A DNA stretch of 64,000 nucleotides from Corynebacterium sp. (GTDB lineage Bacteria; Actinomycetota; Actinomycetes; Mycobacteriales; Mycobacteriaceae), in assembly GCA_030531005.1 (NCBI GenBank), contig JAUMTW010000002.1:140190-204189 (forward strand). The letters run 5' to 3'. Within the stretch, counting starts at the first letter, position 1. Every line of letters starts with the position of its first letter. The notes under the pieces were generated by a model. The model searched no databases, was not told where the DNA came from, and saw only the letters and a list, made by a program, of their open reading frames with translations. This document shows, piece after piece, positions 54,223 through 63,241 of this stretch. The translations under genes were made by a program, and so were the position numbers.

Positions 54223-57042
54223 CTACGCGCGGGCTTTGCGAGCGCGCTTTTGCGGCTTTGGATTCGCCGCATCCTTAGCGCGACGCTCACTGAGCAATTC
54301 ATTTGCGCGTGCATCGGTAATCTCCTTGGGATCATCACCACGCTTGAGCGATGCATTCGTCTCGCCATCGGTAACATACGGGCCAAAGCGGCCATCCTTG
54401 ACCGACATAGGCTTGCCCGAGACATCATTATCGCCCAGCAGCTTAATGGCACTTGGGGTAGTACCACCGCGGCCACGGCGCTTTGGCTCGGCATAGATCC
54501 GGCGCGCTTCTTCCAAAGTGATGCTGAAGATTTGATCCTCACTAGCCAATGAGCGCGAATCCTTGCCCTTCTTCAGGTAAGGACCATAGCGACCATTTTG
54601 GGCAGTAATCACTTCCCCATCACTTGGATCCACGCCTACTTCACGTGGCAGAGAAAGCAGATCCAAGGCCTGCTCTAAGGTGACCGTGGATGGGTCCATG
54701 GAAGAAAACAGACTGGCAGTCTGCGGCTTAAGCTCTTCGTCAATAATCTGCTGGATACGCTTTTCTTTTTGCTTCGCAGCAGTTTTTGTCTCCCAATTCT
54801 TTGCGCGCTTACCTTCTGCCGTCCGCTGGGCATCCTCAGCAGCACGTTCTTCTGCCACAATCTTTTCAGCCTGAGCTACGACGACCGCCTGCTCATCATC
54901 ATTGACGAGTTCGGTGACATAGGGACCGAAGCGCCCCTCGCGGGCAACGACCATCCGGTTATTGCGCGGGTTACGTCCCAACTCCCTACCACTTTGGGGA
55001 GTGGCAAAAAGTTTCTCGGCAGTCTTCAGATCCAGCTCATCTGGGGTGATGGTGTCAGCCAAGTTGGCGCGCTGATACTCTGGCTCGCCATCTTTAACAC
55101 CAATTTGGCGTTCGATATAGGCACCATAGCGACCCACGCGCACCACAATGGCACGACCTTGATCATCATCAAAGAGGTGTAAGGAATTAACCTGTCGCGC
55201 ATCGATTTCTTCAAGCTTATCGCCAACCAGATGCTGCAAGCCGCCATCGCGCGCAATAGCCTGTTCCGAGTGGCCATCACCAAAGTAGAAAGCATTGAGC
55301 CAACTCACGCGATCTTCTTGGCCAGCAGCAATAGCATCAAGGTCATCTTCCATTGCCGAGGTGAATTCATAATCCACTAAGGAACCGAAGTTTTGTTCCA
55401 AGAGGCCGACAACTGCGAAAGCAGTCCAACTTGGCACCAGCGCGTTGCCGCGAGAGTATACATATCCGCGATCCTGGATGGTCTTGATGATCGAGGCATA
55501 GGTAGAAGGACGGCCAATACCAAGATCTTCCATACGCTTCACGAGCGAGGCCTCGTTATAGCGTGCAGGAGGATTCGTACTGTGCCCATCTGCCTTCAGT
55601 TCTAAGGCTTCTAGCTCATCGCCGGTAGCCATGTTTGGCAAGTGAGTCTCAGCATCCTTTTCCTTAGCGCTGCGGGCGACATCGCCATAAACGCGCAAGA
55701 AACCGGGGAAAGTAATAGTGCGTCCACTTGCACTGAACTCAACGTCAACGCCACTTTTCGCCACTACGCCTAGGATGACCTTGACCGAGGACCCCTTGGC
55801 ATCAACCATCTGCGAAGCCACGGTGCGCTGCCAGATGAGCTCATAAAGCTTAAACTCTTCGGCATCTAACTGACCACGCAGCTGCCCTGGGGAGGCGAAG
55901 TGCTCGCCGGCAGGACGAATCGCCTCGTGGGCTTCCTGGGAATTCTTTACTTTACGGTCATACCGTCGTGGCTGAGGGCTAACGAACTCAGCACCATAGA
56001 GCTCGAGGGCCTGCTCACGAGCAGCCTGCAGGCCCTGCTCCGACAAGGTGGTGGAGTCGGTACGCATATAGGTAATGTGACCGTTTTCGTACAGCCGCTG
56101 CGCAATACGCATGGTGCGCTCAGAGGTGTAGTGCAGGCGTCGGCCTGCTTCCTGCTGCAGGGTGGAGGTCATAAACGGAGCATATGGCCTACGGGTATAC
56201 GGCTTTTCTTCCACGCTGCGTACTTGGAGATTCTCGCCTTGCAATTCGGCACTGAGAGTGGTGGCCTGCTCTTGGGTAACCACCACGGCCTTCGATTGCA
56301 AGTTGCCACGGTCATCGAAGTCGCGACCTGTTGCCACACGCTGGCCATTAATGCCAGTCATGCGGGCTTGGAAGTCTTGCCCTTGCGTACCAGCGCGCAG
56401 CTTGGTCACAATGTCCCAATATTCTGCGGCGATAAAGGCCATGCGCTCGCGTTCGCGCTCGACTATCACGCGGGTGGCTACGGATTGCACGCGACCTGCA
56501 GAAAGCCGCGGCATAACCTTCTTCCACAACACAGGTGAAATCTCATAACCATAAAGACGGTCCAGGATGCGGCGAGTTTCTTGGGCATCCACAAGGTGAT
56601 CATCTAATTCGCGGGTGTTTTCAACCGCGGCGAGAATTGCTGGCTTCGTGATTTCATTAAAGACCATGCGGCGCACTGGCACCTTAGGCTTGAGCACCTC
56701 GAGTAGATGCCAAGCAATAGCTTCGCCTTCGCGGTCGGGGTCAGTTGCCAGATAGAGTTCGTCGACCTTCTTCAGCTGCGCTTTGAGGTCAGCAACACGC
56801 TTCTTCTTATCTGGGTTGACCACATAAAGAGGGGCGAACCCCTTTGCGGTGTTCACCCCAAGACGAGCCCATGGCTCTTTCTTGTACTTGGCGGGAACAT
56901 CGGCAGCACCCCGGGGCAAATCTCGGATATGCCCCACAGAGGCTTCGACAATGTAGTCGTCGCCTAAATAAGGTGCAATTTTGCGGGCCTTCGTCGCAGA
57001 CTCGACAATAACGAGCCGCTTCGTGCCGTCTTTCGCCGCCAT
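54223..57042 (-). CDS. topA: DNA topoisomerase I
   Basis: 939 residues. TOPRIM domain (LVIVESATKARKIAPYLG; DPDREGEAIAWHLL), type IA gate with active-site Tyr in ITYMRTDSTTLS, and a C-terminus with four GR(Y/F)GxY repeats (GRYGAYIE, GRFGPYVTEL, GRYGPYLKKG, GRFGPYVTDG) and a Lys/Arg-rich tail instead of zinc fingers, as in actinobacteria. Relaxes negative supercoils. ATG with AGAAGGGA upstream. Confidence 0.95.
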   Translation of the reverse strand: MAAKDGTKRLVIVESATKARKIAPYLGDDYIVEASVGHIRDLPRGAADVPAKYKKEPWARLGVNTAKGFAPLYVVNPDKKKRVADLKAQLKKVDELYLATDPDREGEAIAWHLLEVLKPKVPVRRMVFNEITKPAILAAVENTRELDDHLVDAQETRRILDRLYGYEISPVLWKKVMPRLSAGRVQSVATRVIVERERERMAFIAAEYWDIVTKLRAGTQGQDFQARMTGINGQRVATGRDFDDRGNLQSKAVVVTQEQATTLSAELQGENLQVRSVEEKPYTRRPYAPFMTSTLQQEAGRRLHYTSERTMRIAQRLYENGHITYMRTDSTTLSEQGLQAAREQALELYGAEFVSPQPRRYDRKVKNSQEAHEAIRPAGEHFASPGQLRGQLDAEEFKLYELIWQRTVASQMVDAKGSSVKVILGVVAKSGVDVEFSASGRTITFPGFLRVYGDVARSAKEKDAETHLPNMATGDELEALELKADGHSTNPPARYNEASLVKRMEDLGIGRPSTYASIIKTIQDRGYVYSRGNALVPSWTAFAVVGLLEQNFGSLVDYEFTSAMEDDLDAIAAGQEDRVSWLNAFYFGDGHSEQAIARDGGLQHLVGDKLEEIDARQVNSLHLFDDDQGRAIVVRVGRYGAYIERQIGVKDGEPEYQRANLADTITPDELDLKTAEKLFATPQSGRELGRNPRNNRMVVAREGRFGPYVTELVNDDEQAVVVAQAEKIVAEERAAEDAQRTAEGKRAKNWETKTAAKQKEKRIQQIIDEELKPQTASLFSSMDPSTVTLEQALDLLSLPREVGVDPSDGEVITAQNGRYGPYLKKGKDSRSLASEDQIFSITLEEARRIYAEPKRRGRGGTTPSAIKLLGDNDVSGKPMSVKDGRFGPYVTDGETNASLKRGDDPKEITDARANELLSERRAKDAANPKPQKRARKARA

Positions 57043-57117
57043 AGGATCCCTTCTCGTGAATGAATATCTCCCTTAATATAACGGGGGAGTTGAGAAAAGA
57101 CCACAAACAAGCAGTTT

Positions 57118-57321
57118 TTAGACTGCGCGTACCCGTTGCGCCTGCTTACCCTTAGGGCTTTCGCCGACTTCGAATTCCACTACCTGATCCTCTTCAAGCG
57201 TGCGGAATCCGTCACTCTCGATTTCGGTGTAGTGTACGAAAACGTCAGCAGAACCGTCCTCTGGGGCAATGAAGCCAAAGCCCTTTTCTGCGTTAAACCA
57301 CTTGACTGTTCCTTGTGCCAT
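57118..57321 (-). CDS. Cold-shock protein, CspA type
   Basis: 67 residues, a single [21 protein letters not shown] (RNP1 KGFGFI) and DVFVHYTEI (RNP2). Binds single-stranded nucleic acid. ATG 57321 with AGG 10 nt upstream. 75 nt upstream of topA and in the same direction, so possibly co-transcribed. Confidence 0.93.
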   Translation of the reverse strand: MAQGTVKWFNAEKGFGFIAPEDGSADVFVHYTEIESDGFRTLEEDQVVEFEVGESPKGKQAQRVRAV

Positions 57322-57469
57322 AATCGTCACCTTATCTACTTCCTATGTCATGAACTTGCTACGATGCAGTTCATCTAATATTTAGTGTGACACGTTTTGT
57401 GCACCATGCATAGACTCAAAGCTGCCGACCAGCATTTATGCAGGTCAATGAGGAGAACGAAAACACAGA

Positions 57470-59833
57470 ATGCCACGTTTCAACCCCAAATTAGGGGATC
57501 TCTGGGCAGAGGAAATCTTGGAGACCCTCACTAACACGCTTGAACAAGATGCAGCAGACATCTCCTGCCATACGATCCCCGCCGCTATAGGCAGCTATAA
57601 CAGCTGGCCAACGTGGGTCGCCCCGGAATTGACAGCGCATTTTCACGAACATGGTATCACCACGTTATTTAGCCATCAGGCTACTGCTGCAGAGCTCGCC
57701 TGGCAACATTCAGATGTGATTGTAGCCACAGGTACGTCTTCGGGAAAGTCCTTGGCCTATCTCCTCCCCGTGTTCACCCGGCTGCAGCAAAACCCCCAAG
57801 CTACTGCCCTTTATCTCACGCCGACCAAGGCCCTAGGTGCCGATCAGCTCCAAAATGCCCAGCGCATAGCAAGTAGCCTACGCCAGGATATTCATCCGGC
57901 TTCCTATGATGGCGATACTGCCCGAGACGGTAGAGCCTTAATTCGCGAGCGTTCCCGTTTTATTTTCACCAACCCAGATATGTTGCATGTGAGCATCTTG
58001 AGTAATCATCAACGCTGGGCCCGGTTACTACGAAATGTCGAGTTCATCATTATTGATGAAGCACATTCCTATCGTGGGGTTTTCGGAGCGCACGTGGCAT
58101 TATTGCTCCGCAGACTGCTGCGCTTAGCGCGGCGTTATGGAGCGAATCCTACGATCTTTTTAGCATCTGCCACCAGTGCTAATCCGGCAGCACATGCCAC
58201 CCAATTAGTAGGTAGAGAGGTCCAGGCAATCACGAAAGATGGCTCGCCTCATGGGCCACGCACCATTGTTTTATGGACACCACCTGTGATTCCGGGCAGT
58301 GAGCCACAACAGCGCCGAGCTGTCAGTGCAGAGTCAGCAAGCATTATGGCGAATATTTTGGATCAGGGATTACGCACACTGACCTTTGTCCGCTCACGCC
58401 GCGAAGCAGAAATAGTGGCACTAGAAGCTGCCAGGCAGGTACAGGATCAGGAAGTCAGCGCACAGATTAAGGCTTATCGAGCAGGCTATTTGCCTGCAGA
58501 GCGCCGAGCTTTGGAGCAGGCCTTTGATAGTGGGCTCTTACGTGGGGTAGCCAGTACGAATGCCTTGGAGTTAGGCATTGATATTGGCGGACTCGATGCG
58601 GTGTTAATCAGTGGGTTCCCCGGCAGTATCGCTAGTTTTTGGCAACAAGGTGGGCGTGCGGGGCGGCGTGGCCAATCCGCTTTGGTGTTTTTTGTTGCCC
58701 GCAATAATCCATTGGATGCCTATTTGTGTAAACATCCAACAGCCTTATTGGACGCCCCCATTGAGCGCAATGTTTTTGATGTAACCAACCCGACTATTAG
58801 CCATGGGCATTTGGCATGCGCTGCTTGGGAGGCACCGCTCTCCCCGGTAGATTTCGCTGCTTTCGGTGGTGAAGAAGTAATTGCCCGGGCTACTGCGGCC
58901 GGCATCTTGCGCCAGCGCGGAAACCAATGGTTTGCCGCCCAGCTCGAAGATCCGCACCCATATGTGTCCCTGCGCGGTGCTGGTGGGGTCATCAGTATCG
59001 TTGAAGGCAACACCGGGGAAATGCTGGGCACGATTGATACTGTAAGCGCGCGTACCCAAGTGCATCCTGGGGCCATTTATTTGCACCAAGGCGCGGACTA
59101 TCAGATTAGCGACTTGGATTTCGAACAAAACCTCGCGATTGCGTTTCCGAGTGAACATGAATATCGCACTGAAGTGCGCAGCACGTCTGATATTCGTATT
59201 TTGGAAGCGCCCACTGCGGCGAAGCAGCTTCGTCCTGGCTTATGGCTCTCCAACCTGTGGGTAGAGGTGCGCGATGAGGTCAAAAGCTACGAGGTGCGCT
59301 CCTATCAGGGTGAGGGATTGGGGGAACACCCATTGGATTTGCCACCGGTAGTCTTAGAAACCAGGGCTGTGGCATATACGGTTGATCCGCTCCTGCTTGA
59401 CGAATGCGGTATTGCACCTGCCGACATTCCTGGGGCGTTGCATGCTGCAGAGCATGCTGCCATTGGCATCTTGCCGCTAGTAGCAACCTGCGATCGCTTG
59501 GACATTGGTGGTGTTTCTACTGCGGTGCACCCGGATACTGGGCTACCTACAGTCTTTGTTTACGATGGCCACCCTGGTGGCGCGGGGTTTGCTGATTGTG
59601 GTTATGAGCTTTTCGCTACCTGGATGCGTATGACCTTTGAGGCGGTACAAGAGTGCCCATGTGAGACGGGCTGCCCGGGCTGTATCCAATCCCCGAAGTG
59701 TGGCAACGGGAATAAGCCATTGGATAAGCCCGGTGCTATTGCCTTGCTGGCAATGTTGGCGGAGGTGGACGCGGACCAGCGCGCGCCTGCGCCTGGGCAG
59801 GATACCCCCAAATTCCTTGGCGCAGCTGAATAA
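57470..59833 (+). CDS. DEAH-box helicase with C-terminal DUF1998/zinc domain (MrfA-like)
   Basis: 787 residues. Superfamily 2 motifs: VATGTSSGKSLAYLLPV (I), FIIIDEAHSYRG (II), FLASATSANP (III), IDIGGLDAVLISGFPGS and GRAGRRGQ (VI). The DUF1998 end carries CPCETGCPGCIQSPKCGNGN, four cysteines for zinc, as in Bacillus MrfA/YprA. It matches the 'helicase/secretion neighbourhood' DEAH helicase family that is found beside tad genes in actinobacteria. Convergent with the tad operon; its last 98 nt overlap the 3' end of the TadE-like gene. Confidence 0.9.
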   Translation: MPRFNPKLGDLWAEEILETLTNTLEQDAADISCHTIPAAIGSYNSWPTWVAPELTAHFHEHGITTLFSHQATAAELAWQHSDVIVATGTSSGKSLAYLLPVFTRLQQNPQATALYLTPTKALGADQLQNAQRIASSLRQDIHPASYDGDTARDGRALIRERSRFIFTNPDMLHVSILSNHQRWARLLRNVEFIIIDEAHSYRGVFGAHVALLLRRLLRLARRYGANPTIFLASATSANPAAHATQLVGREVQAITKDGSPHGPRTIVLWTPPVIPGSEPQQRRAVSAESASIMANILDQGLRTLTFVRSRREAEIVALEAARQVQDQEVSAQIKAYRAGYLPAERRALEQAFDSGLLRGVASTNALELGIDIGGLDAVLISGFPGSIASFWQQGGRAGRRGQSALVFFVARNNPLDAYLCKHPTALLDAPIERNVFDVTNPTISHGHLACAAWEAPLSPVDFAAFGGEEVIARATAAGILRQRGNQWFAAQLEDPHPYVSLRGAGGVISIVEGNTGEMLGTIDTVSARTQVHPGAIYLHQGADYQISDLDFEQNLAIAFPSEHEYRTEVRSTSDIRILEAPTAAKQLRPGLWLSNLWVEVRDEVKSYEVRSYQGEGLGEHPLDLPPVVLETRAVAYTVDPLLLDECGIAPADIPGALHAAEHAAIGILPLVATCDRLDIGGVSTAVHPDTGLPTVFVYDGHPGGAGFADCGYELFATWMRMTFEAVQECPCETGCPGCIQSPKCGNGNKPLDKPGAIALLAMLAEVDADQRAPAPGQDTPKFLGAAE

Positions 59834-60170
59834 GCACATCCGCCCCGTATTCGTGGCACTCGTGTAATTCTGCTGAGGTCTCTGCAATCATCTGGGCGGC
59901 GACAGTGCAGGGGTCATGCCCATAGAGTGCTGCTTGGGCTGCGGTAACTGCAACTGTATCTGCAATTACTTGAGCCTCGTGCTGGCTTTTGGGGTGGCTA
60001 TAGAGCACTACCAGGCTACCCACCAGCAGGCAGACTGCAACAAGCACGCCTGCTACCGTGATGGTAATGCTGCCGTGATCATTGCAGGCGATATTGCACT
60101 GGGTATTGGGCTTGGGCTTCCATCGTGCCCAAGGGCGCGGGCACTGTCGCGCGAATGTGAACCATGCCAT
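59736..60170 (-). CDS. TadE-like protein of the helicase/secretion neighbourhood
   Basis: Up to 144 residues. The core, NDHGSITITVAGVLVAVCLL..VGSLVVLYS then HEAQVIADTVAVTAAQAALYG, is a TadE-like pilin-type segment: short basic N-part, one hydrophobic helix and an Ala-rich stretch (ADLAA-like). The only ATG in frame is at 60170, inside the preceding gene, which would mean a 92-nt overlap and an unusual 27-residue N-terminus. A start nearer 60090 would need a non-standard codon. The stop lies inside the convergent helicase gene. Confidence 0.7.
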   Translation of the reverse strand: MAWFTFARQCPRPWARWKPKPNTQCNIACNDHGSITITVAGVLVAVCLLVGSLVVLYSHPKSQHEAQVIADTVAVTAAQAALYGHDPCTVAAQMIAETSAELHECHEYGADVLIQLRQGIWGYPAQAQARAGPRPPPPTLPARQ

Positions 60171-60396
60171 TACGTTCTGCTATTTCTATGCTGCCGCGTG
60201 GAGGTTCAAAACTTTCGCCTACTGCATACGCCCGGGCTGCTGCCCCTGCAATGTCCACGGCGCTGATGTAGGCTGCCATAGTAGCTAGGCCAGCCACCAC
60301 CATCCCCAGGGTGAGGATGAGGGCAGCCAGTCCTATAGCCAATTCAATGGTGATGACCCCACGCTCGTTGTTAAGCGGGGCTGTTATTGAGCGCAT
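60079..60396 (-). CDS. TadE-family pseudopilin
   Basis: 105 residues. N-part MRSITAPLNNERGVITIELA, then a hydrophobic helix (AIGLAALILTLGMVVAGLAT) with the Gly-x-x-T-I-E-x processing pattern of TadE/F pilins, and a short exposed domain. ATG 60396 overlaps the end of the upstream Flp-like gene by 26 nt. Confidence 0.75.
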   Translation of the reverse strand: MRSITAPLNNERGVITIELAIGLAALILTLGMVVAGLATMAAYISAVDIAGAAARAYAVGESFEPPRGSIEIAERNGMVHIRATVPAPLGTMEAQAQYPVQYRLQ

Positions 60397-60544
60397 TGGT
60401 AATGATCGATTCCAGGGCATCACTGACTGCACCACTGGATACCACCAGATAGAGGGCCGCTGCGAGCGCGGCAGCAGCTACTGCTCCCATGGCATATTCG
60501 ATCGTGGTCATACCGGAATCATCATTACGTAGATGTACCATCAT
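60371..60544 (-). CDS. Flp-type small pilin (DUF4244-like)
   Basis: 57 residues, too short for most ORF callers: MMVHLRNDDSGMTTIEYAMG then AVAAAALAAALYLVVSSGAV... The G-MTTIEYA motif is the Flp prepilin site with the conserved Glu5 and Tyr6 (cleavage after Gly11), followed by one hydrophobic helix. It is the presumed major subunit of the Tad pilus. GGAG lies 9-12 nt before the double ATG. Confidence 0.85.
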   Translation of the reverse strand: MMVHLRNDDSGMTTIEYAMGAVAAAALAAALYLVVSSGAVSDALESIITNALNNSPA

Positions 60545-60631
60545 GGTTTATTTCTCCTGTTCGTCGTTGGTGTTATGAGATCGCTCTGATTCGAAATTGG
60601 TTGGCTAAGCTTGGCTAATCTTAAGAAGCAC

Positions 60632-61198
60632 TCACGCATTGCCGAATACTTGCAAACCTAAGCCGATCACTACCGGGGCTAAACCCAGCAGCAAAAAGGC
60701 TGGCAGATAGCACAAGGTCAGCGGTAAAGCGATGAGCACATTGACTCGTTCAACCTGGCCTTGAGCTTTAGTCTGTGCCTGGGTGCGAAGTTGCTGGGCG
60801 GTGTCGCGAATATTCTTACTCAAACCTGCCCCGGAGTTTTCCGAGGTCACCATGAAAGCTGCAATATCGCTCGCCCCTGGCATATCGGAAACTGGCTGCC
60901 ATGCCTGTGCGGCAGGTAACCCGCTGCGCAACATGACTGCAATACGCTGCCAATGCGGCTGTGGGGATATGTCGGCGACGATCTGGCAGCTTGCTGCCAA
61001 ACTCGATCCGGCAGCAAGAGCACACGCTAAAAGCTCTAGATCTGCTGCAAGTGCAACATTTTGATTACCACTTGGCTTGCTGCTCCGTGTTGCAGGGCCA
61101 TCGCGTGGTCGGGTTCTGTCCAGGCGCTGTTTACAACCCGGAATTGCTAATTGGGCCGCACACATGAGCAGGAGACTAGGAAGGAGAGTGAGCAGCAT
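60632..61198 (-). CDS. TadC-like inner-membrane protein
   Basis: 188 residues from ATG 61198. N-terminal hydrophobic segment, an Ala-rich T2SS-F type domain (ALAAGSSLAASCQIVADISP; TSENSGAGLSKNIRDTAQQL) and a C-terminal double helix (IALPLTLCYLPAFLLLGLAP). Platform protein of the Tad machine with TadB. Overlaps the 3' end of TadB by 23 nt. Confidence 0.82.
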   Translation of the reverse strand: MLLTLLPSLLLMCAAQLAIPGCKQRLDRTRPRDGPATRSSKPSGNQNVALAADLELLACALAAGSSLAASCQIVADISPQPHWQRIAVMLRSGLPAAQAWQPVSDMPGASDIAAFMVTSENSGAGLSKNIRDTAQQLRTQAQTKAQGQVERVNVLIALPLTLCYLPAFLLLGLAPVVIGLGLQVFGNA

Positions 61199-62138
61199 TC
61201 TTGATGATCCTTTCTGTCCATAAGAATCCGGTAACAGCACTGCTAGTGCCCAGTAGCAAAAGGATGCCCCCTATGAGGGTGTGCCGGAAAAAGTGCCCAA
61301 TATCGACTCCTAAGATACTGGCCATGGCCATCCCGACTAAGGGCAGGACGAGCAAAATGCGGGCAGTAACCCGTGCACCTTGGCTACCGGCAGCAAGGGT
61401 TTGCTCATAGTTAAGTTCGGTTTCTAGGCGGCGCTGGTGGTGCTTGCATAAAGTCGCCGGAGCAATACCGCGGGTGTGCGCCACTTCTAAGGTGGTGGCG
61501 AGTGTCTGCAGGTCGGGGTGAGTGCGCAGCTGAGCTGCCGGATTCCCACCTTGGAAACTGCGTCTCTGGGCAGCAGCAAAAATACGCTGGTAGGCGGGGC
61601 TGATATCGGGCAGCTCAGCAACATGTCCTAATGCGACCGCAAGGGTGGCGCCAGCTTGAAGTTCTGCTGCCAAGACTGCCAAAATGCGCGCGAGTTGTTG
61701 GTGTGCAGCACGCTGCGCGCGCTGGGCGCAACGAGCATGCCACTGTTTGCTAGCGACGACGATGGCAATCAGGCTGGCCAGTACTACTGCAATACCAAGG
61801 CGAGGAATCAGCCAGTACCCGAGTAGCACTACGACGAGACAGAGCCCAACATTCGGGGTGCGCGGGAGTGATGATGTGGAACGAGACAAGCCGGTACTAC
61901 GGTTAGAAGTTCCCGATTCCCCACAAGCTTCCGGCATACTCTGTTCGGCCATTCCGCCAGGAACTGTTGCTGTTACCAGCAGGTGCAAGCGGTTTCGCAG
62001 CGATGGCTGTATTGACAATGCAGCCGCTGCAAGTAGGATCACCGCCACTTGCGTGCGCGGCACAGCAATACAACTCATACAACTGCTCAAGCTACTCAGA
62101 CTGCTCCAACTAAACGCAGTAAGCAGAGTGGAGTTCAT
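61176..62138 (-). CDS. TadB-like inner-membrane protein
   Basis: 320 residues. Ser-rich N-terminus, hydrophobic segments near 30-45 and 100-130, a T2SS-F domain (ILAVLAAELQAGATLAVALG; HTRGIAPATLCKHHQRRLET) and two C-terminal helices (LLVLPLVGMAMASILGVDIG; GGILLLLGTSSAVTGFL). Its ATG overlaps the tadA stop by 4 nt (ATGA). Confidence 0.82.
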   Translation of the reverse strand: MNSTLLTAFSWSSLSSLSSCMSCIAVPRTQVAVILLAAAALSIQPSLRNRLHLLVTATVPGGMAEQSMPEACGESGTSNRSTGLSRSTSSLPRTPNVGLCLVVVLLGYWLIPRLGIAVVLASLIAIVVASKQWHARCAQRAQRAAHQQLARILAVLAAELQAGATLAVALGHVAELPDISPAYQRIFAAAQRRSFQGGNPAAQLRTHPDLQTLATTLEVAHTRGIAPATLCKHHQRRLETELNYEQTLAAGSQGARVTARILLVLPLVGMAMASILGVDIGHFFRHTLIGGILLLLGTSSAVTGFLWTERIIKNAAHSPS

Positions 62139-63241
62139 GGCTGGAAATCCCCTTGCTCATGCGACCATAACTGCTGCATCGCTACCGGACTGCCAGTTAA
62201 ACGCCCAATCTCCTTTAAATAACGCCCTCTTTGGCCGCGAGCCATGACTAAAACCATGGGGGCGGCCGCTGCTACCTGTGCATAGACTGCATCCTTAGGC
62301 ATCCCGCCGAGGGCTCCAAGTGCTGCAATACGCGCGAGCACATCCTTTAAAGTATTCGCATGCATAGTTCCAGCACAGCCTTCATGCCCGGTGTTCATAG
62401 CACTTAAGAGTTCCACGATTTCTTTGCCACGGATTTCGCCGACCACTATGCGATTGGGGCGCATCCGCAGTGATTGTTGCAGTAAATCTGCCAACGAAAT
62501 TGCCCCTTGGCCTTCAACATTGGGTGGCCTGGAAATCATGGACACAAAATGTGGATGTAGGGGTGCAAGCTCGGCGGTGTCTTCAATGGCGATAATGCGC
62601 TGTTCAGCAGGCACTTCTTCGAGTAGGGCGCTCAGTAGCGTGGTTTTGCCGCTGCCGGTGCCACCGATTATTAACAGCGGGACTTGGGTATGCACGAGTT
62701 CTTTGAGCCCTGCCGCAGTAGCTTTGCTCATGGTTCCTGCAGATACCAAATCAGCCAAGCGCGCGTGGGCAGTCCCTAAGATGCGCAAAGAAATACAGGT
62801 CTGCTGTGCCGGTGGTGCCAAAATAGCGTGTACGCGCACGGTGACACCGTGATCTCGAGCGATTTTGCCATCAGCGAAGCATTGGGAATCATCTAAGCGG
62901 CGCCCTGCCGCCACAATCAAACGCGTAGCTAATCGACGAACCTGCGCATCCTCTGTGAATTCGGTTGCGCAGCGTTCAAGGCCCTGTCCCCGATCAATAA
63001 ACACTCCCTTGGTGCCATTGACGACAATGTCGCTCACCCCCGGGATGTGTAGTAATTCTTCTAACACCCCAAAGCCCGTGGACTCTTGCCGGAAGGTACG
63101 TAAGATTTCAAAGACTTCCCCATCACTGATAACTCCACGGTGATTATCACGGATTACCTGCGCCAAGTGAGTCGGATCCGTGGAATCTGGGTGGGTGGCA
63201 ACATATTCTTCAAGCACCTGGTGGATATTGGCACCACTCAT
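62135..63241 (-). CDS. TadA-type secretion ATPase
   Basis: 368 residues. T2SS/T4SS ATPase: Walker A LLIIGGTGSGKTTLLSAL, Asp box IAIEDTAEL, Walker B MRPNRIVVGEIRGKE and His box NTGHEGCAGTMHAN. Powers pilus assembly or secretion. Overlaps the Ssd gene by 4 nt. Confidence 0.92.
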   Translation of the reverse strand: MSGANIHQVLEEYVATHPDSTDPTHLAQVIRDNHRGVISDGEVFEILRTFRQESTGFGVLEELLHIPGVSDIVVNGTKGVFIDRGQGLERCATEFTEDAQVRRLATRLIVAAGRRLDDSQCFADGKIARDHGVTVRVHAILAPPAQQTCISLRILGTAHARLADLVSAGTMSKATAAGLKELVHTQVPLLIIGGTGSGKTTLLSALLEEVPAEQRIIAIEDTAELAPLHPHFVSMISRPPNVEGQGAISLADLLQQSLRMRPNRIVVGEIRGKEIVELLSAMNTGHEGCAGTMHANTLKDVLARIAALGALGGMPKDAVYAQVAAAAPMVLVMARGQRGRYLKEIGRLTGSPVAMQQLWSHEQGDFQP

